Shown: in pieces, positions 43,437 through 54,398 of the stretch
Layout of the letters: each line of letters opens with the position of its first letter
Position numbering within the stretch: the first letter of the stretch is position 1
Assembly: GCA_902363135.1 (NCBI GenBank)
Contig: CABIZF010000001.1
Span: 372,001-436,000, forward strand
DNA length: 64,000 nt
Reading direction: 5' to 3'
DNA from: Lachnospiraceae bacterium
GTDB taxonomy: Bacteria; Bacillota; Clostridia; Lachnospirales; Lachnospiraceae
Notes under the pieces: generated by a model
What the model was told of the DNA's origin: nothing
The model's database searches: none
What the model saw: only the letters and a program-made list of their open reading frames with translations
Position numbers and translations under genes: made by a program

Positions 43437-44087
43437 ATGGGATGGCAGGGGCTTTTTCTCACTCATGCGGCAATGTCCGTGGAAGTCATTCCTTCTGGTG
43501 GAAGAAAGATTGAAGCACGTGAACTGACCGTAGCCGGAATATGGATCCGTATTCTGGCTGCGGTTTTCTTTGGGGGAATACTTGGAATCGAGCGGGGGAT
43601 GAAAAATCGCCCGGCAGGATTGCGCACCTATATGCTGGTCTGCATCGGCTCCTGCGTGGTGATGCTTGTGAATCAGTACGTATATCAGGTTTGTCAAACG
43701 GGAGATCCGGTGCGTATGGGAGCACAGGTAATCAGCGGAATCGGATTTCTGGGAGCAGGTACAATTATCGTGACACCGCATAATCAGATCAGAGGTCTTA
43801 CAACGGCAGCCGGGTTGTGGGCAGTAGCCTGTGTTGGTCTGGCGCTGGGGCTTGGGTTATATGAAATTGCGTTGGCTGGATGTAGGGCTATATTTTTTGC
43901 ACTTGGTTTGCTTGAGAAGCTGGATCTTTCGGTGCGTCAGAATGCGCGTACGCTGGAGGTATATATAGAATTAGACCGAAAGATACCTTTACATCAGTTT
44001 ATGAAAAGTATGCGTGAACTGGATCACGATATAATGATGCGGTTCATGCGAAGGGTGGAAGGAGTAAGGTATATCGAGGAATTGTAA
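43437..44087 (+). CDS. MgtC/SapB-family membrane protein
   Basis: 216 residues with four to five spans. GGILGIERGMKNRPAGLRTY and IGFLGAGTIIV with GLTTAAGLWAVACVGLALG are the signature MgtC segments (magnesium-related membrane proteins). The C-terminal cytoplasmic part is about 70 residues. It starts 20 nt after the HAD gene and may be co-transcribed; the ribosome site is weak. Confidence 0.9.
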   Translation: MGWQGLFLTHAAMSVEVIPSGGRKIEARELTVAGIWIRILAAVFFGGILGIERGMKNRPAGLRTYMLVCIGSCVVMLVNQYVYQVCQTGDPVRMGAQVISGIGFLGAGTIIVTPHNQIRGLTTAAGLWAVACVGLALGLGLYEIALAGCRAIFFALGLLEKLDLSVRQNARTLEVYIELDRKIPLHQFMKSMRELDHDIMMRFMRRVEGVRYIEEL

Positions 44088-44120
44088 CAAGGTGAGCGGA
44101 TTATATTATAAAAAGTAAAA

Positions 44121-44160
44121 CGCCAAAAAGGACATCCGGCAGAGGATGTCCTTTTTGGCG
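44121..44160. terminator. Bidirectional terminator between mgtC and a small reverse gene
   Basis: CGCCAAAAAGGACATCC pairs perfectly with GGATGTCCTTTTTGGCG over a 6-nt loop. On the - strand it is followed by TTTTACTTTTT, so it serves the small gene at 44176-44334 and probably also the convergent mgtC transcript. Confidence 0.85.
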
Positions 44161-44175
44161 AAAGGGGAACGTATA

Positions 44176-44334
44176 TCATTTGCGAAGCAGACGTCTGATA
44201 TATGAAAGAAGATCTAGGCGCTTCGATTTCATATAGTCGTATATAAAATTGTCACAATACATATACCGCTCCGTTTTGATCCATTCCGGTGCCGGAACTG
44301 TATCCAGGGGATTTGTATAAAGTGCGAATCTCAT
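44176..44334 (-). CDS. Small 52-residue protein of unknown function
   Basis: On the - strand an ATG at 44334 follows a near-perfect AAAGGAGG ribosome site. The frame (MRFALYTNPLDTVPAPEWIK, TERYMYCDNFIYDYMKSKRL, DLLSYIRRLLRK) ends in a strong terminator. The amphipathic basic C-terminus could bind a membrane or nucleic acid. I do not recognise it. It is a real-looking gene because ribosome site, frame and terminator agree. Confidence 0.65.
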   Translation of the reverse strand: MRFALYTNPLDTVPAPEWIKTERYMYCDNFIYDYMKSKRLDLLSYIRRLLRK

Positions 44335-44514
44335 AATCACGCCTCCTTTAAATATTTCTTAATCTACTTATACTTTAGCACAAAATTTTAGAAAATCTAT
44401 ATGGGGTAGACCTAAAAATTGCGGGTAAAATATGTGTTATGAGCACAAAGATATGTTATAATAGAGTGAAAAATAGTGAAGGTACATGTGCGGAGAATCA
44501 GGAAGGGAAGATAT

Positions 44515-45690
44515 ATGAGTTTTACCATCGAAGATATGATGCTGACATCAGAAAAACGATATGAGATGAAGTTTCTGGCGGGGAAAAACGGCTGGGCCAA
44601 TTCCATCAGCTGGGTACATCTTCTGGAGGATACGACGATCATACAGAACTTTTGGGGGAAGGAGGTTGCGGTGACTACGGGGCTGGGGTTCCCGGAAAAG
44701 GAGGACTGGATGCGTCTGGCGCGGAAACTGAACCGATATCATGCCTCCGGGCTGATTATCAATGTGGGGCAGTACATCCGGGAGATTCCGGAAGAGCTGA
44801 TGGCATACTGTGATGAGAATGACCTTCCGCTGCTGACCGTGCCGTGGGAGGTGCGTCTGTCCGACATGATAAAGGATTTCAGTATCCGTGTCTTTGTGCA
44901 GGACAATACGGATGAGCAGATCGCGACAGCGTTGATTGCGGCGATAGAAACACCGGACAATCAGACAGCGTACAGAAGGGAATTATGGCAATATTTTGAT
45001 GTGGACGGAAGCTTTCAGGTGCTGCTGCTGACCTGTGAGGGACTGGATGCTATGGATATGGTGGAGCGGAGGAAACTGTCTTACCGCATTCAGGTGTATC
45101 TGGAGGATATTACGCACAATGCCAGCTTCTTTTATTACAATTCTGATTTTGTGCTTGTCGCCAATGCGGTTCCGGAAGAGGCTCTGTATCAGCTGATTGA
45201 AGGGGCGATAAAGAGAGGGGAAAAGCGTATGCCGGAGCGGAAGCTGCGTGTGGGGATCGGAAGTAAATGCATGGATATTTCACGGCTTTCAGTCAGCTAT
45301 CGGCGGGCGAAGGCAGCGGTGCAGATGGCGATGACGCAGAAAAGGCAGGTGGTAAAATTTGATGACTGTGGATTGTACCGGCTGCTGTATATGGTAGAAG
45401 ATACCGGTGTATTGCAGGAGATCGAAACGGAATGTCTGGCCGCGCTGGAAGAATACGATCGCAAATACAATGCCGGTTATGTGGAAACACTTCAGTCTTA
45501 TCTGAAGCATAACGGGAGTATCCGGGCAGTGGCGGAAGAGCTGTATACACACCGCAATACCGTGTTATACCGGCTTGGCAATATACGCAAGGTGCTGGGG
45601 AATGAATTGAAAACGCCGGAGGAGAGACTGCCCTATCAGATGGCATTTTATATCCGGAGTATGCATGGTGTACAGGAAAGAAGCGAATGA
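44515..45690 (+). CDS. PucR/CdaR-family transcription regulator
   Basis: 391 residues from ATG 44515 behind GGAAGGG; the frame is open from 44476. The N-terminal PucR domain (FTIEDMMLTSEKRYEMKFLA, GWANSISWVHLLEDTTIIQN) is followed by a GGDEF-like spacer and the C-terminal PucR helix-turn-helix (QSYLKHNGSIRAVAEELYTH, RNTVLYRLGNIRKVLG). Members regulate purine or sugar-acid use. The target is unclear here, since no such operon is adjacent. Confidence 0.9.
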   Translation: MSFTIEDMMLTSEKRYEMKFLAGKNGWANSISWVHLLEDTTIIQNFWGKEVAVTTGLGFPEKEDWMRLARKLNRYHASGLIINVGQYIREIPEELMAYCDENDLPLLTVPWEVRLSDMIKDFSIRVFVQDNTDEQIATALIAAIETPDNQTAYRRELWQYFDVDGSFQVLLLTCEGLDAMDMVERRKLSYRIQVYLEDITHNASFFYYNSDFVLVANAVPEEALYQLIEGAIKRGEKRMPERKLRVGIGSKCMDISRLSVSYRRAKAAVQMAMTQKRQVVKFDDCGLYRLLYMVEDTGVLQEIETECLAALEEYDRKYNAGYVETLQSYLKHNGSIRAVAEELYTHRNTVLYRLGNIRKVLGNELKTPEERLPYQMAFYIRSMHGVQERSE

Positions 45691-45700
45691 ATGAAGTATT

Positions 45701-45735
45701 AAAAGGCCCCGGGAGATATCCCGGAGCCTTTTTTG
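45701..45735 (+). terminator. Terminator after the PucR gene
   Basis: AAGGCCCCGGGA-GATA-TCCCGGAGCCTT with TTTT following. It also faces the end of the convergent PFP gene. Confidence 0.85.
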
Positions 45736-45765
45736 AACGCGGATTAAGCATTCGTCACTTTACAA

Positions 45766-47433
45766 TTATTTCTGCTGCTCAAGAGCAAGAGTGATCGTGG
45801 TGATATCGCAAACCTCGGTCGGTCCGTAGTACTGAATAGCACCAGGATATACGAAGCAGGTATCCTTTGCCCACTCTTCACGATGAGACTCGAAGAATTT
45901 GAACGGAGCGCCATCCAGTTCAACAAGTGCCTTCTTGATAACCGGCTTGTCCTCACCGTGACGTCTCTCCATGTTCATCATCTTTGTGATCGGCATACCG
46001 CCGGCTACCCACTCATTTGCCGGAGCAGAGAGGTTGGAAACCTTGGAAAGATATCCGGTGTAGCCATACTGGATCAGCATGAATGCATTGTAGCCTAAGG
46101 AATAGCAGTAGTCAGCGTCGAAGTTTGACGGGAATGCGCATCTTCCCTCGTATCCAAGGAAATGATGAAGCGCATTAAATTTGCCGTTGTATGTACCAGC
46201 TGCTCTTCTTGCCTCCAGCTTGTCCTTTACAAGTGCGGAGAACAGCTTTTCAGACTCGATCAGGGATACCTGTACGTTGCCGTGCGGGTCTCTCTCGAGG
46301 AAGAGCTGCTGCTGGATAGCCTGCGGAAGGATTGCGAATACAGCCATGGACTCCTTGGTCAGGCCTTTTTCGATGAATGAATACTTGTCAGCCCAGGTCG
46401 GAAGAGCATTGAACTCATCTGCCTTGCTGCCTGCGAGAAGCTCGTTGATCTCCTGGATCAGTACGGAGAACTCCGGAACGAACTCTACGACACCCTCCGG
46501 GATGATAGCAACACCGAAGTTCATGCCGTTTGCTGCTCTGGTCGCTACGGAATCAGCGATATAGTCAGCGATCTGGGAAAGGGACATCTTCTTCTCGGCA
46601 ACCTCCTCAGAGATGAGGCAGATGTTCGGCTGAGTCTTCAGTGCACATTCCAGAGCAACGTGGGAAGCGGAACGTCCCATTACCTTAATGAAGTGCCAGT
46701 ATTTCTTTGCGGAATTGCAGTCTCTCTCGATGTTTCCGATCAGCTCACTGTAGGTCTTGGTAGCGGTATCGAAACCGAAGGAGCACTCAATATCGTCGTT
46801 CTTCAGGTCGCCGTCGATGGTCTTCGGGCATCCGATAACCTGTACGCCGGTGTTGTGTGCTGCGAAGTACTCAGCAAGAACTGCAGCATTCGTATTGGAA
46901 TCGTCACCACCAATGATAACAATTGCAGTGATGCCGTGCTTCTTGCAAACTTCAGCTGCTACCTCGAACTGCTCCTCGGTCTCGAGCTTTGTTCTGCCGG
47001 AACCGATGATGTCGAAGCCGCCGGTGTTGCGGAACTCATTGATGTATTCGTCGTCGAAGATCAGGTATTTGTCCTCGATCAGTCCGCTCGGGCCGCCCTT
47101 GAATCCGTAAAGGACGTTCTCAGAGTTGGTAGCCTTTAATGCGTCATACAGTCCGCATACAACATTGTGTCCGCCCGGTGCCTGTCCGCCGGAAAGGATT
47201 ACACCTACAACCTGCTTCTTGGCAACAGAGGTATTCTGGCCCTTCTGGAAGGTGATCTCATTTTTTCCGTAAGTATTTGGGAAAAGTGCTTTAATCTTAT
47301 CCTGGTCAGCAACGCTCTGAGTAGCTTCGCCTTCCTTTACACAGATGTCTGCAATGCCATGTCTGAGCATGCCCGGAAGCTTCGGAGCGTACTCATATCT
47401 TGCTTTCTGTAATGGTGAAATGTTCATGTCCAT
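45766..47433 (-). CDS. pfp: PPi-dependent phosphofructokinase, long form
   Basis: 555 residues. The phosphofructokinase signature is seen in [20 protein letters not shown], then [20 protein letters not shown] (the GGDDS motif of PPi-using enzymes, where ATP enzymes have GGDGS), [13 protein letters not shown] and [14 protein letters not shown]. It interconverts fructose-6-phosphate and fructose-1,6-bisphosphate using pyrophosphate, the reversible glycolysis step common in anaerobes. The length fits the plant-like long subfamily. Transcription is opposite to its neighbours, with an AGGAGAT ribosome site. Confidence 0.95.
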   Translation of the reverse strand: MDMNISPLQKARYEYAPKLPGMLRHGIADICVKEGEATQSVADQDKIKALFPNTYGKNEITFQKGQNTSVAKKQVVGVILSGGQAPGGHNVVCGLYDALKATNSENVLYGFKGGPSGLIEDKYLIFDDEYINEFRNTGGFDIIGSGRTKLETEEQFEVAAEVCKKHGITAIVIIGGDDSNTNAAVLAEYFAAHNTGVQVIGCPKTIDGDLKNDDIECSFGFDTATKTYSELIGNIERDCNSAKKYWHFIKVMGRSASHVALECALKTQPNICLISEEVAEKKMSLSQIADYIADSVATRAANGMNFGVAIIPEGVVEFVPEFSVLIQEINELLAGSKADEFNALPTWADKYSFIEKGLTKESMAVFAILPQAIQQQLFLERDPHGNVQVSLIESEKLFSALVKDKLEARRAAGTYNGKFNALHHFLGYEGRCAFPSNFDADYCYSLGYNAFMLIQYGYTGYLSKVSNLSAPANEWVAGGMPITKMMNMERRHGEDKPVIKKALVELDGAPFKFFESHREEWAKDTCFVYPGAIQYYGPTEVCDITTITLALEQQK

Positions 47434-47542
47434 ATCTCCTTTATTTTAAAATATGATCGCTATAAATTCTAATACATTTCTGTGAAAAAGTAAACCCGTA
47501 AAAACAAGCGCATAAAAGTTTCTGACGGGCAGGCTATCCCCG

Positions 47543-47570
47543 TTGACAAGTCCGTAAAAAAAGCTACAAT
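47543..47570 (+). promoter_or_regulatory. Promoter of the thioredoxin gene
   Basis: TTGACA (47543-47548), 16 nt, TACAAT (47565-47570). The transcript would start near 47577, just at repeat copy E, which therefore forms the 5' leader. Confidence 0.75.
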
Positions 47571-47580
47571 GGAATTGACT

Positions 47581-47651
47581 CGAATCAAGCAAGTAGAGAA
47601 GCTAGGCCCAGCAGCAAAGCTGCAGAGATGGCTTGCGAATATCCGCTTGAC
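47581..47651. repeat. Dispersed structured repeat, copy E (type 2, deleted form)
   Basis: The left arm CGAATCAAGCAAG is joined directly to the tail GTAGAGAAGCTAGGCCCAGC, with an inner GCAGC/GCTGC stem and the end TTGCGAATATCCGCTTGAC. The hairpins 1 to 3 are missing. It lies in the 5' leader of trxA. Confidence 0.85.
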
Positions 47652-47670
47652 AATAGAAGGAGGGATCAAT

Positions 47671-47982
47671 ATGGCAGTTACCATAATTAATCGAGATAAT
47701 TTTGAAGAAAAGGTGCTGAAAGCAGACAAACCGGTCATTCTGGATCTGTGGGCCAGCTGGTGTGGCCCTTGTAAGATGCTCGCTCCGGTCGTGGAGGAGC
47801 TTAGCGAGGCACATCCGGAAGTACTGGTAGGAAAAGTGAATGTCGATGAGGAGCCGGAGCTGGCAGATCGCTTCGGGGTGACGGCAATCCCGATGCTTGT
47901 ACTCGTGAAAAATGGCGAGGTCGCAAAGACGGCTGTCGGCTACCAGTCGAGACAGCAGCTGGAGGAAGCATTACTTGGTTAA
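47671..47982 (+). CDS. trxA: Thioredoxin
   Basis: 103 residues. The active site WASWCGPCKMLAP and the cis-Pro region VTAIPMLVLVKNG are intact. It is a cytoplasmic dithiol reductant. ATG 47671 follows AGAAGGAGGG; the open frame upstream (from 47569) is repeat sequence and not coding. A gene with a ferredoxin-thioredoxin-reductase-like motif follows at 48142. Confidence 0.95.
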   Translation: MAVTIINRDNFEEKVLKADKPVILDLWASWCGPCKMLAPVVEELSEAHPEVLVGKVNVDEEPELADRFGVTAIPMLVLVKNGEVAKTAVGYQSRQQLEEALLG

Positions 47983-48027
47983 AGGCTTGTTTCATTTCGC
48001 AATTTACAGGAAGTAATGGAAGAGCAG

Positions 48028-48068
48028 GGCGCCGCGCAGTCATCTGGGGATGATAGAGCGGCGCCTTT
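48028..48068 (+). terminator. Terminator after trxA
   Basis: GGCGCCGC pairs with GCGGCGCC, followed by TTTCCTT. It separates trxA from the next gene, so the two are probably separate transcripts. Confidence 0.75.
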
Positions 48069-48141
48069 CCTTATAATAACAGCTGTCTTGTGACTGCCGG
48101 ATTATAAACAATGATCGGAGAAAAACGAAAGGATTTAATTT

Positions 48142-48339
48142 ATGAAAATACGCTTAAACGAAAATAAAGAAATTGCAGACATGGTAAAAGAGGGGTTGAA
48201 GGCACGCGGCGGATACTGCCCATGCCGCCGGGAGATGACAGAAGATACCAAATGTATGTGTAAAGAGTTCCGGGAGCAGATCGCAGATCCGGAATTTGAG
48301 GGATATTGCCACTGCATGCTGTATTATAAGGAAAAATAA
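48142..48339 (+). CDS. Ferredoxin-thioredoxin-reductase-catalytic-like small protein
   Basis: 65 residues with CPC (26-28), CMC (38-40) and CHC (56-58). Such pairs of cysteines with CPC and CHC are the mark of the catalytic subunit of ferredoxin-thioredoxin reductase, which carries a 4Fe-4S cluster next to a disulfide. The spacing here is CPC-x9-CMC-x15-CHC, not the classical CPC-x16-CPC-x8-CHC. Small bacterial forms of this kind exist. The position after trxA suggests a ferredoxin-driven thioredoxin reduction. Confidence 0.75.
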   Translation: MKIRLNENKEIADMVKEGLKARGGYCPCRREMTEDTKCMCKEFREQIADPEFEGYCHCMLYYKEK

Positions 48340-48484
48340 CAGATGAGTTGACAATGCTTCCGAATCTGTGCTAAAATACTAAAAACTCGCACTGCGAGAT
48401 AAAACAACGGAGGTTGTATTTGATACTTATCGGGGAGCCTGCGAAGGCGGGGCTTTGTGGCAGCGAAAGGAGGGCTTTATCTAT

Positions 48485-49840
48485 ATGAAGTATACGAATA
48501 TGAATGACTACATGGAGGCGCAGGCAGCAGTCTGTGCACAGGCCGATCAGATCGACAAGGAGCTGTATCTGAAATATGGTGTGAAGCGCGGACTGCGTGA
48601 TCTGAATGGAAAGGGTGTACTGACCGGACTGACGAATATTTCAAGTGTAGTGGCATTTAAGGAAAGCGGGGAGGAGCGGATCCCATGTGACGGAGAGCTC
48701 TGGTATCGTGGCTACAATGTACGGGATCTTATTGCCGGGGATGGAGATGGTCTGTTTGGGTTTGAGGAGACGGCTTATCTGCTTTTGTTTGGAAAGCTTC
48801 CGAACCGGGCGGAGATGGAGCAATTCAAACAGGTAATTGCAGAGAGCCGGGATCTGCCGACGAATTTTACACGTGATGTCATCATGAAGGCGCCGAGTGC
48901 CGACATTATGAATTCGATGACAAAGAGTGTCCTGACACTTGCTTCCTATGATAAAAAGGCGACTGTGCTTGACCTGGACAATGTGCTGCGGCAGTCGATC
49001 ATGCTGATCAGCATTTTCTCGATGCTGGCTGTCTATGGCTATCATGCATACAATCATTATGAGCGGGACGGGAGTATGTATATTCATCGGCCGGATCCAC
49101 AGCTTTCTACGGCAGAGAATTTTCTTCGGATGCTCCGTCCGGACATGCAGCTCAATCATCTGGAGGCGAAGGTGCTGGAGGTAGCGCTGATTCTTCACAT
49201 GGAGCATGGCGGCGGAAACAATTCCACTTTTACGACCCGTGTCGTGACTTCTTCCGGTTCGGATACATACTCTGCGATCGCAGCGGCACTTTCCTCCTTA
49301 AAGGGACCGAAGCATGGAGGAGCCAATATTATGGTCATGAAGATGATGGATGACATCCGCGCGCACATACGGGACTACCACGATGATGAGGAGATAGAGG
49401 CGTACCTTGCGAAGATTCTGAATAAGGAAACTTTTGACCATAAGGGACTGATCTATGGAATGGGGCATGCAGTCTATTCTGTCTCGGATCCGCGTGAGCG
49501 CGTGCTGAAGTCTTTCGTGAAGCAGCTGGCAGTACAGAAAAAGCGTGAGGAAGACTCACTCTTATATGAGCAGATCGAGCGGATTGCACCGATGCTTATT
49601 GCCAAGCAGCGCAAGATGTATAAGGGCGTCAGCCCGAATGTGGACTTTTACAGCGGATTTGTCTATGATATGCTTGGGATACCGGTAGAGCTGTACACCC
49701 CGTTGTTTGCGATTGCCCGAATCGTCGGCTGGAGTGCACATCGGATGGAGGAGCTTGTGAGCATGGATAAGATCATCCGTCCGGCATACAAGAGCCTGAT
49801 GGTAGAGCGCGCGTATATTCCGTGGAACGAGCGCGGATGA
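48485..49840 (+). CDS. Citrate synthase
   Basis: 451 residues from ATG 48485 behind AAAGGAGGG. It carries the active-site segments LILHMEHGGGNNSTFTTR and KGPKHGGANI, GMGHAVYSVSDPRERV and NVDFYSGFVYDMLGIP. It condenses oxaloacetate and acetyl-CoA to citrate. In a fermentative Clostridium it feeds the oxidative branch for glutamate synthesis. It probably has its own promoter; 48340-48454 holds no gene. Confidence 0.95.
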   Translation: MKYTNMNDYMEAQAAVCAQADQIDKELYLKYGVKRGLRDLNGKGVLTGLTNISSVVAFKESGEERIPCDGELWYRGYNVRDLIAGDGDGLFGFEETAYLLLFGKLPNRAEMEQFKQVIAESRDLPTNFTRDVIMKAPSADIMNSMTKSVLTLASYDKKATVLDLDNVLRQSIMLISIFSMLAVYGYHAYNHYERDGSMYIHRPDPQLSTAENFLRMLRPDMQLNHLEAKVLEVALILHMEHGGGNNSTFTTRVVTSSGSDTYSAIAAALSSLKGPKHGGANIMVMKMMDDIRAHIRDYHDDEEIEAYLAKILNKETFDHKGLIYGMGHAVYSVSDPRERVLKSFVKQLAVQKKREEDSLLYEQIERIAPMLIAKQRKMYKGVSPNVDFYSGFVYDMLGIPVELYTPLFAIARIVGWSAHRMEELVSMDKIIRPAYKSLMVERAYIPWNERG

Positions 49841-49885
49841 TAAATGATGTGGAGTATATAAAATATTCCACAGAGGGAGAGAAAA

Positions 49886-50329
49886 GTGGGAACAGAAGAA
49901 AAGCAGACGGTAAAGGGTCCGGATGCGATCAGTGAGGAGTTGTATGCTGCGGTGGCAAAACTTGGCAGAGACAGGGAGCAGAAGATTGTAACTGCCAGTG
50001 CGAGCGGAGAGGAAGGATTGCTGCATTATCTGGCTTACAAGCACGATGGCGTTTATTCCGGCGTACTGAAGGATCAGCTCGGTGTCGGTTCCGGACGGAT
50101 GGCGGATATCCTGCGTCGTCTGGAGGAAAAGGAGCTGATCGTGCGCAGCGAGGACACGGAGGACAGCCGCAGGGTTGTTGTACACATCACGGAGCTTGGA
50201 CGTGAGCGTGCCGTCAGTATGAATCAGAGGGTGCTGGCCTGGTATGGGCGTCTCCATGAATACCTCGGCGAGGAGGACAGCCGGGAGCTGATCCGGCTTT
50301 TGAAAAAGCTGAGCAAATTTCAGGGATGA
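49886..50329 (+). CDS. MarR-family transcription regulator
   Basis: 147 residues, GTG start behind GAGGGAGAG. The winged helix is YSGVLKDQLGVGSGRMADIL, then RRLEEKELIVRSEDTEDSRR, with the MarR wing (D-S-R-R). It starts 45 nt after citrate synthase and so may be co-transcribed. The target is unknown. Confidence 0.88.
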   Translation: MGTEEKQTVKGPDAISEELYAAVAKLGRDREQKIVTASASGEEGLLHYLAYKHDGVYSGVLKDQLGVGSGRMADILRRLEEKELIVRSEDTEDSRRVVVHITELGRERAVSMNQRVLAWYGRLHEYLGEEDSRELIRLLKKLSKFQG

Positions 50330-50391
50330 GCGGGCAGCAAAAACGGATTGTGAATGCCTGCTTTGTAGAAAATCTTTGCGGAAAATTCCGG

Positions 50392-50420
50392 TTGACATTA
50401 CAGAAGGAATTTGTTAAACT
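50392..50420 (+). promoter_or_regulatory. Promoter of guaB
   Basis: TTGACA (50392-50397), 17 nt, TAAACT (50415-50420), 57 nt before the ATG. Confidence 0.75.
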
Positions 50421-50440
50421 CTCTAGTCAAAGCCACATAG

Positions 50441-51931
<1,491 letters not shown>

Positions 51932-51949
51932 ATAGAAAATGGGAAAAAG

Positions 51950-51988
51950 AGGGCAGCTTTTCCGACAAGAAAAGCTGTTCTTTTTTCG
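51950..51988 (+). terminator. Terminator after guaB
   Basis: GGGCAGCTTTTC pairs with GAAAAGCTGTTC (one G-T pair), followed by TTTTTT. Confidence 0.8.
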
Positions 51989-52069
51989 GCTCCTGTTGTA
52001 TACTACTAGCGATGTCTGTTTTTGCAGATATGACGTTGGAAATTCAGGAAAGGAACATCATACAGATTT

Positions 52070-52810
52070 ATGAAGAAAAGACAGAGACATACCGAAAAAG
52101 GAAGCAGGCGCTGTGTTCGCAGAGCGCTGGTATGGGTGATTGCCCTGCTTCTGACGGCATTGGCGGTTTATCTGCTGCTGTCACAGCTTCCAAAAGATGA
52201 TATAGACGTAGATGCACTGCTGAAGGAGAGCTCCTCGATTCCGATTGAGACGGAGGCGCCCGAAACGGAGACAGAGCATATAAATCCGGTACCGTATCCG
52301 GATATCGATGAGCAGCTTCTCACGATCAATGACTGGTCCAGACCAGGGACCAAAACCGATGCGATCGAATATGTAGTTGTGCATTACCTTGGCAATCCAA
52401 AGACGACGGCACAGCAGAATCATGACTACTTCGAGAGTCTGAAGGATCTGCAGGATGTATCTATGAGCGCAAACTTTGTCGTTGGTCTGGAAGGAGAGAT
52501 TATTGAGTGTGTACCGCCGGGAGAGATCGCATACGCGTCCAATTCTATGAATCACCTGTCAATTTCGATTGAAAACTGTCATCTTGATGACAGCGGTCGT
52601 TTTACTGAGGCGACTTACACTTCGCTTGTACATCTCACCGCATGGCTGGTCTGTGAGTATGATCTGGACCGGGAGCATATCATCCGGCATTATGATGTAA
52701 CTGGAAAGGAATGCCCGTTGTACTATGTAGAGCATGAGGACAAATGGGAAGAGTTTCGTGATGATGTAATGAACTACATAGAAGAATGCAAAGAGGCAAA
52801 GGGAAAATGA
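52070..52810 (+). CDS. N-acetylmuramoyl-L-alanine amidase (amidase_2), membrane-anchored
   Basis: 246 residues. An N-terminal membrane span (VWVIALLLTALAVYLLLSQL) is followed by a linker and an amidase_2 domain: AIEYVVVHYLGNPKTTAQQN with the zinc His, HLSISIENCHLD and the later HYDVTGKECP with another His. It cleaves the stem peptide from the sugar in peptidoglycan outside the cell. It overlaps the next gene by 4 nt (ATGA). Confidence 0.85.
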   Translation: MKKRQRHTEKGSRRCVRRALVWVIALLLTALAVYLLLSQLPKDDIDVDALLKESSSIPIETEAPETETEHINPVPYPDIDEQLLTINDWSRPGTKTDAIEYVVVHYLGNPKTTAQQNHDYFESLKDLQDVSMSANFVVGLEGEIIECVPPGEIAYASNSMNHLSISIENCHLDDSGRFTEATYTSLVHLTAWLVCEYDLDREHIIRHYDVTGKECPLYYVEHEDKWEEFRDDVMNYIEECKEAKGK

Positions 52811-54312
52811 TCAGAGAATATTATGAAGCAATCTGCAATGGAGTCGATGTCCGGGCAAATTTGATCGCGCTGCGCAATGCACTCAAGGATGAAAAAGAGA
52901 TCCGGGCATTTGCATATCTGCTCGGTGGAGATTTTTCTGTGCTGGGTTCTCTGCTGGTGCATGAGGATCCGAAGGTGCGGAAAAATGCAGCGATTTTACT
53001 TGGAAAAATGGAATCGGAGGATATGCTGCCGCTTTTATTTGAGACATATCAAAAAGAAGAGACCCGATTTATCCGGGCGGACTATCTGAAGGCGATGGAG
53101 CATATGGATTATGCACCATATCTGGACAAGCTGCAGGAGCGCCTGCAGGAGTTGCGCAGTGTGCAGGCGGCGCCGGAGGAGCAGAAGCATATGTCGGAGG
53201 AGATCCGGGTGCTGCAGACGATGGTGCTGAAGTACCAGAAGCCGGAGGTACACCGCTTTACAGCAATGGATCAGGCAGAGGATGTGATACTGGTCACAAA
53301 TAAGGAACAGAGCGCGGTGACGGCACATAAATTTCCGGCTGGCTGCTGCAGGCGCTTAAAGGGTGGCGTGCGCGTAAATGGAGTACCGATGCGGGAAATC
53401 CTTCCGATCCGGACTTACACAGAGCTGCTGTTTCCGATTGACGCAGAGACTTTGCCGCAGTCAGATCCGGAGCTGACCGGGCGCAGATTGGGTGGAGATT
53501 CGGAGCAGGCGAATTCCCTGACAAAGCGAATGCAGCGGATGCACAGTGGGACAGGGCCATACCGGTTTCGTATCGAGCTGAAGAGCCGGATGGAAGCATC
53601 AAAAAAGGGCGTGTATATCCGGAAGCTTTCAGATGCGCTGGAACGGGCATCAAAAGGTATGTGGATCAATTCGGCTACGGATTATGAGGCAGAGGTGCGG
53701 CTCTTAGAGCGGAAGGATGGAGGGTTTACGCCGTTTCTGAAGCTGTATACGATTAAGGATAAGCGCTTTTCTTATAGGAAGGAATTCGTTTCATCATCGA
53801 TCGCGCCAGTCAATGCGGCGCTGACAGCGGAGCTTGCGACGAAGTATTTAAAGGAGAACGGCCAGATTCTGGATCCGTTCTGCGGCGTCGGGACGATGCT
53901 GATCGAGCGGAACAAGGTCGTGAAGGCAAAGGAGATGTACGGGCTGGATATTTTTGGAGAAGCGATCGAGAAGGCACGCATCAATGCACAGCAGGCCGGG
54001 TGTCGGATTCAGTTTATTAACCGGGATTTCTTTACCTTTGAGCATGCATATTTATTTGATGAGATCATCTCTGATCTTCCACAGGTGACTCAGGCAAAGC
54101 CGAAGCAGGAGATTCACGAGCTGTATCTGGAATTTTTCCGGAAGGCGCCGCAGCATTTGAAGGAAAATGCGGTGTTGATTTTGTATGTGACAGAGCCGCA
54201 GTTTGTGGCAGAGGCAGTGCGACGTCATCCGGAATATCGGGTAGAGGAGATGTTTTTACTCAATGAGAAGAACCGGACGACGGTGTATGTGCTGCGATAT
54301 CTAAAAAAATAA
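52807..54312 (+). CDS. RNA methyltransferase-like protein with N-terminal HEAT-like region
   Basis: About 501 residues from ATG 52807, which overlaps the amidase stop. The N-terminal about 130 residues look like HEAT repeats (DPKVRKNAAILLGKMESEDM). The middle (about 150-330) is a THUMP/Trm-like RNA-binding region. The C-terminal SAM-binding fold shows DPFCGVGTMLIERNKVV, GLDIFGEAIEKARINA and the catalytic-type SDLPQ. It resembles the UPF0020/TrmN-like methyltransferases that modify tRNA or rRNA guanines. The exact substrate is not visible. Confidence 0.78.
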   Translation: MIREYYEAICNGVDVRANLIALRNALKDEKEIRAFAYLLGGDFSVLGSLLVHEDPKVRKNAAILLGKMESEDMLPLLFETYQKEETRFIRADYLKAMEHMDYAPYLDKLQERLQELRSVQAAPEEQKHMSEEIRVLQTMVLKYQKPEVHRFTAMDQAEDVILVTNKEQSAVTAHKFPAGCCRRLKGGVRVNGVPMREILPIRTYTELLFPIDAETLPQSDPELTGRRLGGDSEQANSLTKRMQRMHSGTGPYRFRIELKSRMEASKKGVYIRKLSDALERASKGMWINSATDYEAEVRLLERKDGGFTPFLKLYTIKDKRFSYRKEFVSSSIAPVNAALTAELATKYLKENGQILDPFCGVGTMLIERNKVVKAKEMYGLDIFGEAIEKARINAQQAGCRIQFINRDFFTFEHAYLFDEIISDLPQVTQAKPKQEIHELYLEFFRKAPQHLKENAVLILYVTEPQFVAEAVRRHPEYRVEEMFLLNEKNRTTVYVLRYLKK

Positions 54313-54398
54313 CCGGACTAATAATGCAGAGTGAAAATTCAGGCAAGCTATGTGGTACGGTTTAGGATGAGTAATAATGTTGTATATGAGGGGGACGT

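Noticed and set aside
50336..50375. A further copy of the dispersed repeat tail before guaB
   Set aside because: ACGGATTGTGAATGCCTGCT resembles the tail, but the stem pairing is poor and the left arm is missing. Too weak to list.
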